This document shows positions 44,399 to 53,310 of a stretch of 64,000 nt of DNA, piece after piece. The number at the start of each line of letters is the position of its first letter. Within the stretch, counting starts at the first letter, position 1. The translations under genes and the position numbers were made by a program. The DNA lies in the NCBI RefSeq assembly GCF_004353925.1, contig NZ_SMOK01000017.1, positions 62,001 to 126,000 on the forward strand. The letters are read 5' to 3'. Origin of the DNA: Pseudomonas sp. H9. GTDB lineage: Bacteria > Pseudomonadota > Gammaproteobacteria > Pseudomonadales > Pseudomonadaceae. The notes under the pieces are model-generated. The model searched no databases and was not told the origin of the DNA. It worked only from the letters and a program-made list of their open reading frames with translations.

Positions 44399-45535
44399 AT
44401 GTCAAAGCTATACCCCAGTATTGATCCTGACGGGCTGGTCGAGTACTCGGTGGTTTACACCGACCGCTCGCTCAACCACATGTCGCAGTCATTTCAAGGC
44501 GTGATGAACAACATTTCCAAGACCCTGAAACAGGTCTACAACGCCCAGGCTGTTGCGGTAGTCCCAGGCAGCGGCACATTCGGCATGGAAGCGGTAGCGC
44601 GACAGTTTGCCACCGGCCAGCACTGCCTGGTGATACGCAACGGCTGGTTCAGTTATCGCTGGAGTCAGATCCTTGAGATGGGCAACATCCCGGCGGCCAC
44701 CACAGTGCTCAAAGCCCGACCGGTCGACACCGGTCGCCAGGCTGCCTACGCACCTCCTCCTCTGAACGAAGTGCTGGCAGCCATTGAGGCGCAGAAACCG
44801 CAGATTGTCTTCGCCCCCCACGTTGAGACGTCATCAGGGATTATCCTGCCCGAGGACTACCTGCGGGCCGTCGGCGACGCCGTGCATGCAGTGGGTGGCC
44901 TGTTCGTGCTGGACTGCATCGCTTCAGGCACGATTTGGGTTGATATGCACAAGTGCGCAGTCGACCTGCTGATCAGCGCACCGCAAAAAGGCTGGAGCGC
45001 CTCCCCTTGCTGCGCCTTGGTGATGTTCAGTGCATTGGCCCTCGAACGTATCGCGCAGACGCAGAGCAGCAGCTTTGCCTGCGACCTGAAAAAGTGGCTT
45101 CAGATCATGCAAGCCTACGAACAGGGCGGACATGCCTACCATGCAACCATGCCTAGCGATTCCCTCGCGCGGTTCAACGACGTGATGAAAGAGATGCAAG
45201 CCTACGGCTTCGACGAACTGCGCAGCGAACAACAGGCGCTGGGTGATCGGGTGCGGGCAATGTTGACCGGCAAAGGCATCAAAAGCGTGGCTGCTGCCGG
45301 CTTTCAGGCCCCTGGTGTAGTGGTGAGTTACACCGATGATGCCGACATCAAGAACGGCAAGAAATTTGCCGCGCACGGCCTGCAGATCGCCGCTGGAGTG
45401 CCGTTGCAATGCGACGAGCCGGCCGACTTCCAGACCTTCCGCATCGGCCTGTTCGGGTTGGAAAAACTGCACAATATCGAGCGCACAGTCAGCATCCTCG
45501 AGCAGGCACTGGACGAGGTGATGGTGAACGGGTAG
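44399..45535 (+). CDS. Class V aminotransferase (alanine-glyoxylate type)
   Basis: A 378-residue PLP enzyme of fold type I. Substrate/cofactor motifs: PGSGTFGMEAVARQF (phosphate loop) near residue 57, FAPHVETSSGIILP near 140, FVLDCIASG with the PLP aspartate near 172, and the Schiff-base lysine in SAPQKGWSASP near 196. Relatives transaminate alanine, serine or aminoethylphosphonate with glyoxylate or pyruvate. The ATG at 44399 has AAAGGAG 6-7 bp upstream and is preferred over the frame extension to 44342. A 141-bp MITE lies in the upstream region and may have displaced its original promoter. Confidence 0.82.
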   Translation: MSKLYPSIDPDGLVEYSVVYTDRSLNHMSQSFQGVMNNISKTLKQVYNAQAVAVVPGSGTFGMEAVARQFATGQHCLVIRNGWFSYRWSQILEMGNIPAATTVLKARPVDTGRQAAYAPPPLNEVLAAIEAQKPQIVFAPHVETSSGIILPEDYLRAVGDAVHAVGGLFVLDCIASGTIWVDMHKCAVDLLISAPQKGWSASPCCALVMFSALALERIAQTQSSSFACDLKKWLQIMQAYEQGGHAYHATMPSDSLARFNDVMKEMQAYGFDELRSEQQALGDRVRAMLTGKGIKSVAAAGFQAPGVVVSYTDDADIKNGKKFAAHGLQIAAGVPLQCDEPADFQTFRIGLFGLEKLHNIERTVSILEQALDEVMVNG

Positions 45536-46042
45536 GCCCGGTGGGAAATACCGTCTTGCAGGGCTCCCGGTGGGAGCTGGCTTGCCCTGCGATCTGGCGC
45601 GAAGCGGCAGCAACTCAGTCGCTTCGGTATGTCAGTTGCCTTGCAAGCAGCTGTGTTTACGGCCGCTGCGCAGCCGATCGCGGGGCAAGGCCCGCTCCCA
45701 CCGGGTCTACCCGCACCTCGAGCTATCAACTTGCCATTCACCGCTCTCACTCCAGATTCTATTCCTTCCTCAAGACACAAGCGGGCCTTGGCCGTAAAAA
45801 CGGCGACTCGCAGGCAAATGACATAACTTCTGCCCGCGCAGGCCCGCCGGGTTACTGGTGCCATCTGGGATGTTGACGGCGGGGTCATGGCGGGTCGCAA
45901 CTAAGACCAACGCTGGCGGCCAAGGGCTGGCAAAAAAACTTTGCACTCCTGCTGACTTCAACCGTTAATTGGAGAACACGAAGAGAACCGGTCGCCACCA
46001 CCGTGGAGGCCGATTCCTTACATTTCGGCTTGGATAATCCGC
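45536..46042. repeat. Composite REP element, copy 3, in a 507-bp gap
   Basis: 45563-45790 is the longest direct-orientation copy of the composite REP element: REP-like CTCCCGGTGGGAGCTGGCTT, core to CGGGGCAAGGCCCGCTCCCA, and then the extra segment CTATCAACTTGCCATTCACC to CTTCCTCAAGACACAAGCGG shared with the inverted copy at 25088-25321. The rest (45791-46042) holds the upstream region of the cupin gene and no gene I can see. Confidence 0.82.
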
Positions 46043-46711
46043 ATGTTGATCAACGCTGACTTCACTCGCCCAGTTGTTGTAGCACCTCACCAATACCAGT
46101 GGGTTGCGTCGCCCCAGGCTGGCGTCGACCGCGTGATGCTGGATCGGGTCGGTGCAGAGAACGCGCGTGCCACCAGTATCGTGCGCTATGCGCCGGGCTC
46201 TTGCTTTTCTCGCCACCTGCACCCCGGCGGAGAAGAGATCCTGGTGCTGTCGGGCACGTTCTCTGACGAGAGAGCGGATTATCCAGCGGGTTGGTATCTA
46301 CGCAATCCACCTGGCTCCAGCCACCAGCCCTCCAGCGCCGAGGGCGCTGTCATCTTCGTCAAGCTGCAGCAGATGCCTGCCAGCGAGCAACGCCCTGTGC
46401 GCATCAATACCCGCGCCCCGTCCAACTGGTATCGCCAGGGCTCGCGTGAGGTGTGCCCGTTGTTCGCCGACGATTCAGAACAGGTGAGCCTGCAACGGCT
46501 GGTAGCGAACGAACATCTGTTCAATGATCCGCTGCAGGGCTTCGAACTACTGGTACTGGAAGGTAGCGTAACGGTGGGGGAACAGCCCTATGAGCGCGGT
46601 ACCTGGCTACGCCTGCCAGCGGGACACAATCTGGATATAGTTGCCGGTCAACAGGGCGCCACCGCTTACCTCAAAACCGGCCACCTGACGCCCTCAGTAG
46701 TGCAGGCATGA
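46043..46711 (+). CDS. ChrR-like double cupin protein
   Basis: A 222-residue protein with two cupin repeats of the ChrR/cupin_7 type. The first has metal ligands in SRHLHPGGEEILVLSGTFSD then ERADYPAGWYLRNPPGSSH; the second (about 130-215) lacks a full His set (GFELLVLEGSVTVGEQPYER then GTWLRLPAG). ChrR-type cupins bind zinc and in some cases act as anti-sigma factors for oxidative stress, but no ECF sigma gene is adjacent. It is followed 68 bp later by an EamA transporter in the same direction. Confidence 0.75.
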   Translation: MLINADFTRPVVVAPHQYQWVASPQAGVDRVMLDRVGAENARATSIVRYAPGSCFSRHLHPGGEEILVLSGTFSDERADYPAGWYLRNPPGSSHQPSSAEGAVIFVKLQQMPASEQRPVRINTRAPSNWYRQGSREVCPLFADDSEQVSLQRLVANEHLFNDPLQGFELLVLEGSVTVGEQPYERGTWLRLPAGHNLDIVAGQQGATAYLKTGHLTPSVVQA

Positions 46712-46779
46712 CCCTGCAAACCACCCGCATTGGCTACTTGGACGCATTGCCGACATAAACAATAAAAAGAGGGGTAAGA

Positions 46780-47697
46780 ATGGATGCCAAGAAGAGTACT
46801 CATGTAGAGGGCACCGGGAACAGGTTGATGCTGGTTGTCGCCATGACCAGCTTTGCCATGCTGGCGTTTGCAGCCAACTCACTGCTGACTCGCATGGCAT
46901 TCCAAACCACTGCAATTGACGCGACCGCGTTCACCGCGATTCGGGTGGTGTCTGGTGCCCTGACCCTGTGGGTCATTGCGATGCTCCAGGGCGCGAAGCT
47001 GAAGCCCACTCAGACCGGCTGGTGGTCCGGGGTCTTGCTGTTTACCTACGTAGCGGCGTTCTCATTTGCTTACCGCGATATCAGCACGGGCGCAGGCGCG
47101 TTGGTGCTGTTCGCCTCGGCTCAGTTATTGATGATCTCTTATGGCTACTGCACTGGAGAGCGAACAAGTTTCTGGGGGGTACTGATTGCATTGGGCGGGA
47201 TTGCTGCCTTTCTTGCACCCTCCGCCTCGGCGCCACCACTATCAGCGGCTGCGCTGATGGCTGTGGCCGGATTCGCCTGGGGTGGCTTTTCATTATTGGG
47301 AAGATCCTCCGACTCGCCAATATCCAACACGGCAGCCAGTTTTCTGTGGGCCGTTCCCCTTGCGTTGATCCTGATGTTTGCTCAGCGCGAGCACCTGAGT
47401 GTCGACACGCTGGGGGGTGTCTATGCACTGCTGTCTGGCAGCCTGGCATCGGCCATCGGTTACGCGATCTGGTACTGGGTGCGTGTTCGTATGACCGCGA
47501 TCAGCGCAGGCGCCGTACAACTCTCGGTGCCAGTGCTCAGTGCGGCGCTCGGTGTACTGATCCTCAGCGAGGAGATCTCGTGGATCGGCGCGATATCGGC
47601 GCTGATCACCCTGGGCGGTGTTGCCTGGGTCACGCTTACCGCCAAGGCAGGACAGCAGAGACGTACTTCAGCCAGCGCGCAAGAGCCGAGCCGATAG
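46780..47697 (+). CDS. EamA/DMT-family transporter
   Basis: A 305-residue protein with ten hydrophobic helices arranged as two EamA repeats (first ends near GALVLFASAQLLMISYGY, second ends SVPVLSAALGVLILSEEISW). Drug/metabolite transporters of this size export or import small metabolites; the substrate is unknown. AGAGGGG precedes the ATG by 6 bp. It may form a short unit with the upstream cupin gene. The end is convergent with the acetyltransferase gene. Confidence 0.83.
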   Translation: MDAKKSTHVEGTGNRLMLVVAMTSFAMLAFAANSLLTRMAFQTTAIDATAFTAIRVVSGALTLWVIAMLQGAKLKPTQTGWWSGVLLFTYVAAFSFAYRDISTGAGALVLFASAQLLMISYGYCTGERTSFWGVLIALGGIAAFLAPSASAPPLSAAALMAVAGFAWGGFSLLGRSSDSPISNTAASFLWAVPLALILMFAQREHLSVDTLGGVYALLSGSLASAIGYAIWYWVRVRMTAISAGAVQLSVPVLSAALGVLILSEEISWIGAISALITLGGVAWVTLTAKAGQQRRTSASAQEPSR

Positions 47698-47720
47698 CCC
47701 CTGCCTGATGGGATTGGGTA

Positions 47721-48212
47721 CTACAGCTCCATGACCATTTCGTGCCACGACATCCCCCCATGCTCGGAGGGGGAAGGCTTTACATAGCGATAGCCAAAGT
47801 GCTTGTACAGGTCGACGTGCTGCTCCTTGCACATCAGGTGAATGGTTTGTTTGCCCATTGCGCGCATCTGCTCGATGAACCGGCGCATCAGTCGGGTTGA
47901 ATGCCCCTGCCCCTGGTGGGCAGGGTCAAGCACCACCGACATGATGACCACATTAGGAGCGGCCGCGTCGTGGCCCACCAGCTCTTTGAACGCTTCGTCG
48001 GACATCACCACTTCATGGGCACAGCCACTGTTGATGAAGCCCGCAATTTCCCCATCCAGCTCCATGATCAGAAAGCCCTCTGGATACTGAGCAATCCGAG
48101 TCGCGATCTTCTCGCGAGTCGCTGCTTCATCACCCTCATATGCGAGGGTTTCGATATGGAAGCAGCGTTCCGTATCTGACGGGGTTGCTTGCCGGAAAAT
48201 GGGGGCTCTCAT
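47721..48212 (-). CDS. GNAT acetyltransferase
   Basis: A 163-residue GNAT protein. It has FRQATPSDTERCFHIETLAY at the N-terminus, the strand before the acetyl-CoA site MSVVLDPAHQGQGHSTRLMR (the Q/R-x-x-G-x-A loop reads QGQGHS), and DLYKHFGYRYVKPSPSEHGG at the C-terminus. It looks closest to arylalkylamine/polyamine-type N-acetyltransferases. It is alone, separated from the Lrp gene by 104 bp. Confidence 0.8.
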   Translation of the reverse strand: MRAPIFRQATPSDTERCFHIETLAYEGDEAATREKIATRIAQYPEGFLIMELDGEIAGFINSGCAHEVVMSDEAFKELVGHDAAAPNVVIMSVVLDPAHQGQGHSTRLMRRFIEQMRAMGKQTIHLMCKEQHVDLYKHFGYRYVKPSPSEHGGMSWHEMVMEL

Positions 48213-48316
48213 CTGGATTAATCCTGTTGTTGCGCTAACTGCCGTGCGTGGTGGCGCTTCTACGGCAAGTTTAAGTTCAATTTGGAATGCAAAACGGGCT
48301 GCCCCGCCGCTGCCAC

Positions 48317-48799
48317 TTAGCTGGGCAAATGATTGAGTGGCAAAGGGCTTTGCGCCTTGACGGTTTGTATCGCGAAGTTACTGCGAATATCACTCACTCC
48401 CGGCAGTTTGAGCAAGGTTCCGGTTAGAAAACGCTCATAGCCGCGCAAGTCAGGCACCACCACATGCAGTAGAAAATCAGACTCGCCCGATACCAGAAAA
48501 GCAGAAATTACTTCCGGTAGTGCCAACACGGCCTCGCGGAAGCGCTCGGCTTCTTTTTCGTGATGACGCTCGACCTTGATGCCAACGAATACTGTCAGTC
48601 CCAATCCGACTTCATCGGGATCAAGGCTCGCCTGATAGCCCCGAATCACGCCCACTTGCTCAAGATGCCGCACACGGCGCAAACAAGGTGAAGCTGACAG
48701 ACCAATCTCGTCCGCCAACTGCACATTGGTCAAGCGGCCATCGCGCTGAAGGGCCGCCAGAATACGGCGATCGTAGCCATCGAGTTTTGTTTTGGGCAT
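48317..48799 (-). CDS. Lrp/AsnC-family regulator
   Basis: About 160 residues from MPKTKLDGYDRRILAALQRD: an AsnC-type helix-turn-helix (LTNVQLADEIGLSASPCLRR) and a C-terminal RAM/ligand-binding ferredoxin-like domain (VFVGIKVERHHEKEAERFRE to SDFLLHVVVPDLRGYERF). An ATG five codons earlier (48814) is possible by frame, but a strong promoter (TTGGCA, 16 bp, TATAAT ending at 48813) overlaps it, so ATG 48799 with a very short leader is preferred. It is divergent from a LysE exporter it probably controls. Confidence 0.85.
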   Translation of the reverse strand: MPKTKLDGYDRRILAALQRDGRLTNVQLADEIGLSASPCLRRVRHLEQVGVIRGYQASLDPDEVGLGLTVFVGIKVERHHEKEAERFREAVLALPEVISAFLVSGESDFLLHVVVPDLRGYERFLTGTLLKLPGVSDIRSNFAIQTVKAQSPLPLNHLPS

Positions 48800-48812
48800 G
48801 TTGGCGCTATCC

Positions 48813-48844
48813 ATTATAAAAAATTGGCAGATAATGCCAATTTT
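48813..48844. promoter_or_regulatory. Lrp promoter and 25-bp palindromic operator
   Basis: A 10-bp inverted repeat AAAATTGGCA-N5-TGCCAATTTT (48820-48844) covers the region between the -35 (TTGGCA, 48840-48835 on the minus strand) and the -10 (TATAAT, 48818-48813) of the Lrp gene. It is placed for autoregulation and for control of the divergent exporter at 48935. Confidence 0.7.
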
Positions 48845-48934
48845 AGGCCGCTATGGGGACAAACACGCAAGCACCTACCCTGCCCTTCAAGCTTAAGATT
48901 CGCTTCAGCGCTCACTCAGTTGGAGTACCGAACA

Positions 48935-49564
48935 ATGGAAAACCCAGGGTTGTACTTGCTGGCTTTAGCCATGATTTTCCTGATGCCCGGCCCCGACATG
49001 ATTTTGTTGCTGCACATCGGCGCAGGTCAGGGGCGAAGAGCGGCACTGGCAACTGCATTGGGTCTGGCCATTGCCCGAGGCTGTCATGTGGCACTGGCCG
49101 CCTTGGGGCTGGCAACCTTGTTCAAGGTGACGCCCTGGACATTCGATGTAGTGCGTATCGCAGGCTCGGGCTATTTGCTGTGGATGGGCGCGCAGTTGTT
49201 CAAAGCGGACGCGTTAGTCTCTTCCCCCGGCGCTGGCAGGCTGCCGCAAACAGCATCCTTGCGAACAGCCATTCAACGGGGCGTGCTGACGAATCTGCTC
49301 AATCCCAAAGCCTTATTGTTCTGCTCGGTATTGCTGCCTCAGTTCATCAACCCCCAAGCGGCGTCAGTAACAACCCAATTTGCAATGCTCGGCGTTGTGC
49401 TGGTTGCCGTGGGGTTGGTGTTCGACAGCAGCTATGCACTGGCCGGCACCTGGATCGGCCGTTGGCTGGAGCGCAGCCAGACAGCGCAGCGAATCCAACG
49501 CTGGCTGTTTGGTGGGCTGCTGATTGGTTTTGCAACACGCCTGGCCTTCATGCAGCAAGCCTGA
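48935..49564 (+). CDS. LysE/RhtB-family amino acid exporter
   Basis: A 209-residue membrane protein with the LysE-family N-terminus FLMPGPDMILLLHIGAGQGR and second-half LLNPKALLFCSVLLPQF. It has about six hydrophobic segments. The ATG at 48935 with TGGAGT upstream is preferred over the frame extension to 48824. The divergent Lrp/AsnC gene and intervening palindrome suggest export of an amino acid sensed by that regulator, the common Lrp-LysE arrangement. Confidence 0.87.
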   Translation: MENPGLYLLALAMIFLMPGPDMILLLHIGAGQGRRAALATALGLAIARGCHVALAALGLATLFKVTPWTFDVVRIAGSGYLLWMGAQLFKADALVSSPGAGRLPQTASLRTAIQRGVLTNLLNPKALLFCSVLLPQFINPQAASVTTQFAMLGVVLVAVGLVFDSSYALAGTWIGRWLERSQTAQRIQRWLFGGLLIGFATRLAFMQQA

Positions 49565-49744
49565 CTGACGGCTGTGAGTCGGCTACTGCTGCCCGTCACC
49601 GGTAGAGATCGGCCAAGAGCGGCCGTTCATGAAGGCCAACTCACCGAAGCAGATGCCGCCTCAGCAGCACCTCTAAAGCAGAACAGGTAAAGTCGGGCGA
49701 ACCAGATACATCCTCAACCTGCGTAAACCAGTGCATAGCGGCCC

Positions 49745-51085
49745 TTATTCTGGATAGGTGAAAGTCCCAGCTGCACCTTCGCGACTGTAGACTTTCTCTC
49801 CAGCGACATAAGTGGCCTTGATTACTCGGTCATCCCCCAGAATCATGAGCACGAACAACTGCTCCACAATGTCCTTACAGAATTCACTTCTGACGGCGAG
49901 TAACGGTGTGGCTTTCTTGTCCAGGATTACCAGATCAGCCTCATAGCCCTTTGCAACGGTGCCGATACGGTCTTCAAGACAAAGCGCCTCGGCGCTACCT
50001 CGCGTGGCAAGGTAGTACGCCTGAATTGCATTGAGCTTGGTCTGGTTCATCTGGGCAACTTTGTAAGCCTCATTGAGGCTCTGCAGCTGGCTAAAACTGG
50101 TTCCGGCTCCCAGGTCAGTCCCCAACCCGACGCGCACGGGGCGCTTGGGATTCTTCGCATCGAACAGACGGAAGAGCCCGCTGCCAAGGAAGAAATTTGA
50201 TGTCGGACAGTGAGCGAGTGCCGCACCCGTCTGATGGCAAGTGCAGAAATCCGCTTCGGTAAGGTGGATGCCGTGTCCGAACACCGACCGATCCCGGACA
50301 AGCCCCGCATGGGCGTACACATCCAGATAACTCTTACGCTCGGGGAAGAGTTCCAGCACCCACTTGATCTCATCTTTGTTCTCGCACAGGTGCGTCTGTA
50401 TGAACGCATCCGGATGCTCGCCGGCGAGGGCTCCGCACACTTCCAACTGGGCTTCAGTACTTGTCGGAGCGAAGCGAGGGGTAATGCAGTAGTGCTGGCG
50501 CCCCTGGTTGTGCCAACGCTGGATCAGCGCAGCGCTTTCGTCATACCCGCGCTGGGCAGTGTCCAGGAGCGCCTCAGGGGCATTGCGATCCATCAGGACT
50601 TTGCCAGCGATCATCCGCGTATTGAAGCGACTCGATTCACCGAAGAACGCATCAACTGATTGAGGGTGTACGGTGCAATAGACCACTGCGGTGGTCGTCC
50701 CAGCTCTGAGCAGCTCGCGCAGGAAGACCTTCGCAATCCGCTCTGCATGTTCAACGCTGGCGAAGTTTTGCTCTGCCACGAAGGTGTAGGTGTTCAGCCA
50801 CTCCAAAAGCTGCTCGCCGTAGGCACCTATCATCTCGGTCTGCGGGTAGTGGACGTGAGTGTCGATGAATCCGGCCGAGATGATCGCGTCCGAGTAATGC
50901 TCGGGCACGATGCCGTCAGGTAGCCGCTTGAGTAACTCCGATGACGGGCCAAGGTCGGCGATGACGCCATCCTTGATGACGACGATCGCATCAGGGATGA
51001 ACTGCAGACATTCGGCTGGCTCCTTCAGGAAGGGGTCCGCAGAGAATGTTACGAGGTCAGCTCGCAGCGCTTTGACTTTGGACAT
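49745..51085 (-). CDS. guaD: Guanine deaminase
   Basis: A 446-residue amidohydrolase. Zinc and catalytic motifs: GFIDTHVHYPQTEMIG (first two His), QTHLCENKDEIKWV, SVFGHGIHLTEADF, CPTSNFFLGSGLF, and the catalytic Asp in VGLGTDLGAGTSFSQLQ. It converts guanine to xanthine and ammonia in purine catabolism. The ATG at 51085 has AAGGAAAG upstream. The upstream MFS gene overlaps it by 29 bp (51057-51085), so the two are coupled and the transporter probably brings in a purine. Confidence 0.9.
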   Translation of the reverse strand: MSKVKALRADLVTFSADPFLKEPAECLQFIPDAIVVIKDGVIADLGPSSELLKRLPDGIVPEHYSDAIISAGFIDTHVHYPQTEMIGAYGEQLLEWLNTYTFVAEQNFASVEHAERIAKVFLRELLRAGTTTAVVYCTVHPQSVDAFFGESSRFNTRMIAGKVLMDRNAPEALLDTAQRGYDESAALIQRWHNQGRQHYCITPRFAPTSTEAQLEVCGALAGEHPDAFIQTHLCENKDEIKWVLELFPERKSYLDVYAHAGLVRDRSVFGHGIHLTEADFCTCHQTGAALAHCPTSNFFLGSGLFRLFDAKNPKRPVRVGLGTDLGAGTSFSQLQSLNEAYKVAQMNQTKLNAIQAYYLATRGSAEALCLEDRIGTVAKGYEADLVILDKKATPLLAVRSEFCKDIVEQLFVLMILGDDRVIKATYVAGEKVYSREGAAGTFTYPE

Positions 51086-52361
51086 GGTCGCTTTCCTTGC
51101 CGGATGTCGTGATATGGGGGTAGCTTTCACGCATGATCATTGCCAGTATCAGAGCAACAGCCAGGGCGATCAGCAGCGGCTCAGCGGCATATTCGGCCAG
51201 AGCCAGGCTGTGCTCGCTCAGACCTGCTGCCTCGCCAGACACGACACGAGCCCCTGGTGCCGCGATCATGAATCCTCCCGCGATGAACGCCAGTCCGTTG
51301 ACGAAAGCAGCTGACGTACCAATCAACTGGGGCGGTACCACATCGGCGGCAGAACTGAAGGTCAGCATGTGCGCCGAGTTAGCGAAGCCGAAGACGAAGT
51401 TGATGACCATGGCCAAAGGGACAGGAATGCCTGGCACATAGAGCAGCACAGCGGCACACGCTAGCTGCACCAAACAACCGACAATAATCAGCGGTTTGCG
51501 GCGATGCGTGCGGTCGGACATCGCCGGCAGCACCAAGCACCCTAACGCCAGGCCCAGCCACAAGAGCGAGGCGCTCAAAGCAGCCGTTTCCAGGCTGGCC
51601 CCAAGGGTCAGCATCAACTTGGGCGTCCACACGACCCCAGCAGCCAGCAAACTGCCGAATAGAGCAGAGCAGATCAGCGCGCTGATCCAGACATGGGGAA
51701 CCTTGGCTACTTCGAGCAACGCCCCCAGCACTGAAGAGACAAAGCGTCCAAACCCGTCGGACTCGCTGGACTCGACTGGCGTGGGATTACGCAAGTAGAT
51801 GAACCCCAGGAGCGTAAGAACGATGCCGAAAACACCGACATAGTTGAACAGTTCCCGCCACGGCAGCTCGTTCAGGGCAAACTGCAATGCGTTGACGGAG
51901 AAGGCCGACGACAGCGATGCGCAGAACTGCACCAGGCCGAACATGAGGCTGAACTTGGCCATACCGAACCACTGTCCACCGATGTATCCGGCACCGACGA
52001 ATCCAGTGCAGGCACCCAGTGCCATGACGAATTGGGACACGATCAGCATGGTGTACGAGGAGGCGTTGGCAAAGATGAACACACCGATAGTCACGAGTGC
52101 TATGGACACCGGTAGCACCTTATGAGCCCCCAACCTGTCGAGCAGCGCTCCACCGAAAAACTGGCTGATCGCGAACACCCAGGTGTAGGTCGCAGCGATG
52201 GCGGCAACTTGAGTCACCGACAGCGAAACGCTCTTCTGGATTTGCGGGTTAACGATCGAGTAACCGGTTTGAACGCTGAACAGGTAGATCACGAAAGTCA
52301 CAGCGAGCGCCCACACCCACCATGCCTTCAGTCCTCCCAACTGGAAACCTGGAGCGGCCAT
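51057..52361 (-). CDS. MFS transporter, probable purine importer
   Basis: A 434-residue, 12-helix major facilitator starting FQLGGLKAWWVWALAVTFVI. It has the loop motif GGALLDRLGAHKVLP after TM2-3 and the second-half equivalent AMSDRTHRRKPLI. It resembles the oxalate/formate antiporter-like branch. The last 29 bp overlap guaD, so a role in importing guanine, hypoxanthine or a related purine is a reasonable guess. Alternatives are organic acid exchange. A palindrome lies 97 bp upstream at 52458-52475. Confidence 0.82.
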   Translation of the reverse strand: MAAPGFQLGGLKAWWVWALAVTFVIYLFSVQTGYSIVNPQIQKSVSLSVTQVAAIAATYTWVFAISQFFGGALLDRLGAHKVLPVSIALVTIGVFIFANASSYTMLIVSQFVMALGACTGFVGAGYIGGQWFGMAKFSLMFGLVQFCASLSSAFSVNALQFALNELPWRELFNYVGVFGIVLTLLGFIYLRNPTPVESSESDGFGRFVSSVLGALLEVAKVPHVWISALICSALFGSLLAAGVVWTPKLMLTLGASLETAALSASLLWLGLALGCLVLPAMSDRTHRRKPLIIVGCLVQLACAAVLLYVPGIPVPLAMVINFVFGFANSAHMLTFSSAADVVPPQLIGTSAAFVNGLAFIAGGFMIAAPGARVVSGEAAGLSEHSLALAEYAAEPLLIALAVALILAMIMRESYPHITTSGKESDHVQSQSAAS

Positions 52362-52457
52362 TTGTTCCCTCCCTTATGTAGTCATAAGCCAAGTCGGCCA
52401 TGTGCATCAGGTAAGGAACAGATTGCTTGTAATGCTTGAGCATCCCTACTCTCACAC

Positions 52458-52475
52458 ACGGAACGGGTGTTCCGT
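52458..52475. promoter_or_regulatory. Palindrome upstream of the MFS-guaD unit
   Basis: ACGGAAC-GGGT-GTTCCGT, a perfect 7-bp inverted repeat (52458-52464 and 52469-52475). It lies 97 bp before the transporter start and 59 bp beyond the end of the next gene (52534). It may be the operator of a purine-responsive regulator, or a small hairpin terminator for the gene ending at 52534. Confidence 0.5.
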
Positions 52476-52533
52476 ACGCCATGAGGTTAGCAGAGAAAGT
52501 CTAGGTGCCAAGCTGACCAAGAGGACAGCGCCG

Positions 52534-53259
52534 CTAATAAAGGGCTTCCGCTTCCCCTGGAAGTAACTCGTTTTTAATGGCAGCGCGGGATGTGTTGCCC
52601 CCCGTCAAATCGCCCAGCAGCATCACCGAACGTTCTTCATAAGGATGGAATGCCCCCCCTGCAATCACCCACTTCCCGAGATACCCGCAGCGGTCCAATT
52701 TGTCCAAGCCGTCTTGGCAGATTCCCCACTCGGGAGAAGCGAAAACGACGGCCAGCAGACGATTGAAAATCGACCTGTCCTGCCCACCCGGCGGCATCAA
52801 TGAGGTGTCGAAAGGCACAATATTGAAAAACAGACGGTGTTGCTGTACTTCCAACATCACACTTGCCACGTCATGTGCATCAAACGCCGGGATGGAATTG
52901 CATAGAAAGCAGGCGCACAAGGAATGGATAACCGTCTCGCCCCATTGCTGGAATGTACGGTTACAGTTTTGGTCGGCGTAGGCCAATTGATAGTTTTGCG
53001 GCAGAAACTCACGTTCTACAGGTTCTTCGTCCAAGAAGAAGACATATGAAAAGTGCCCAAATACCTGCCTTGATACATCCTGAGGTGCATTGACGAGAAA
53101 CGTTAGCCGGACATGAGGACTGATTGACTGGAAGTCTTCATGCATGCGCAAACCTTCGTCATCTGCAAAGGTGTAGATACGAAAATCACTGAAGTCGACC
53201 GGAAAGTCAAAGACCTCGCTGATCCTGCTCAATCCATCCTCTCCCGCGCATAGTGTCAT
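52534..53259 (-). CDS. Unknown soluble protein
   Basis: 241 residues from MTLCAGEDGLSRISEVFDFP. I do not recognise the family. Visible features: an N-terminal FRIYTFADDEGLRMHEDFQS, a central FSYVFFLDEEPVEREFLPQN, a Cys-containing helix HSLCACFLCNSIPAFDAHDV, and a C-terminal EERSVMLLGDLTGGN. There is no signal peptide. Start uncertain: ATG 53259 is the best placed, but no clear Shine-Dalgarno precedes it. It is divergent from the PD-(D/E)XK-like gene at 53311, with only 51 bp between them, so shared control is likely. Composition is less GC-rich than the core genes. Confidence 0.5.
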   Translation of the reverse strand: MTLCAGEDGLSRISEVFDFPVDFSDFRIYTFADDEGLRMHEDFQSISPHVRLTFLVNAPQDVSRQVFGHFSYVFFLDEEPVEREFLPQNYQLAYADQNCNRTFQQWGETVIHSLCACFLCNSIPAFDAHDVASVMLEVQQHRLFFNIVPFDTSLMPPGGQDRSIFNRLLAVVFASPEWGICQDGLDKLDRCGYLGKWVIAGGAFHPYEERSVMLLGDLTGGNTSRAAIKNELLPGEAEALY

Positions 53260-53310
53260 TCGGCTATCATGGCATATCCAACAACACTCCTCTAAAAAGC
53301 CGACGCCTCC

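Noticed and set aside
44319..44504. Short frame between the MITE and the aminotransferase as a real gene or thioesterase tail
   Set aside because: It continues into the aminotransferase in another frame and does not resemble the missing hot-dog sequence.
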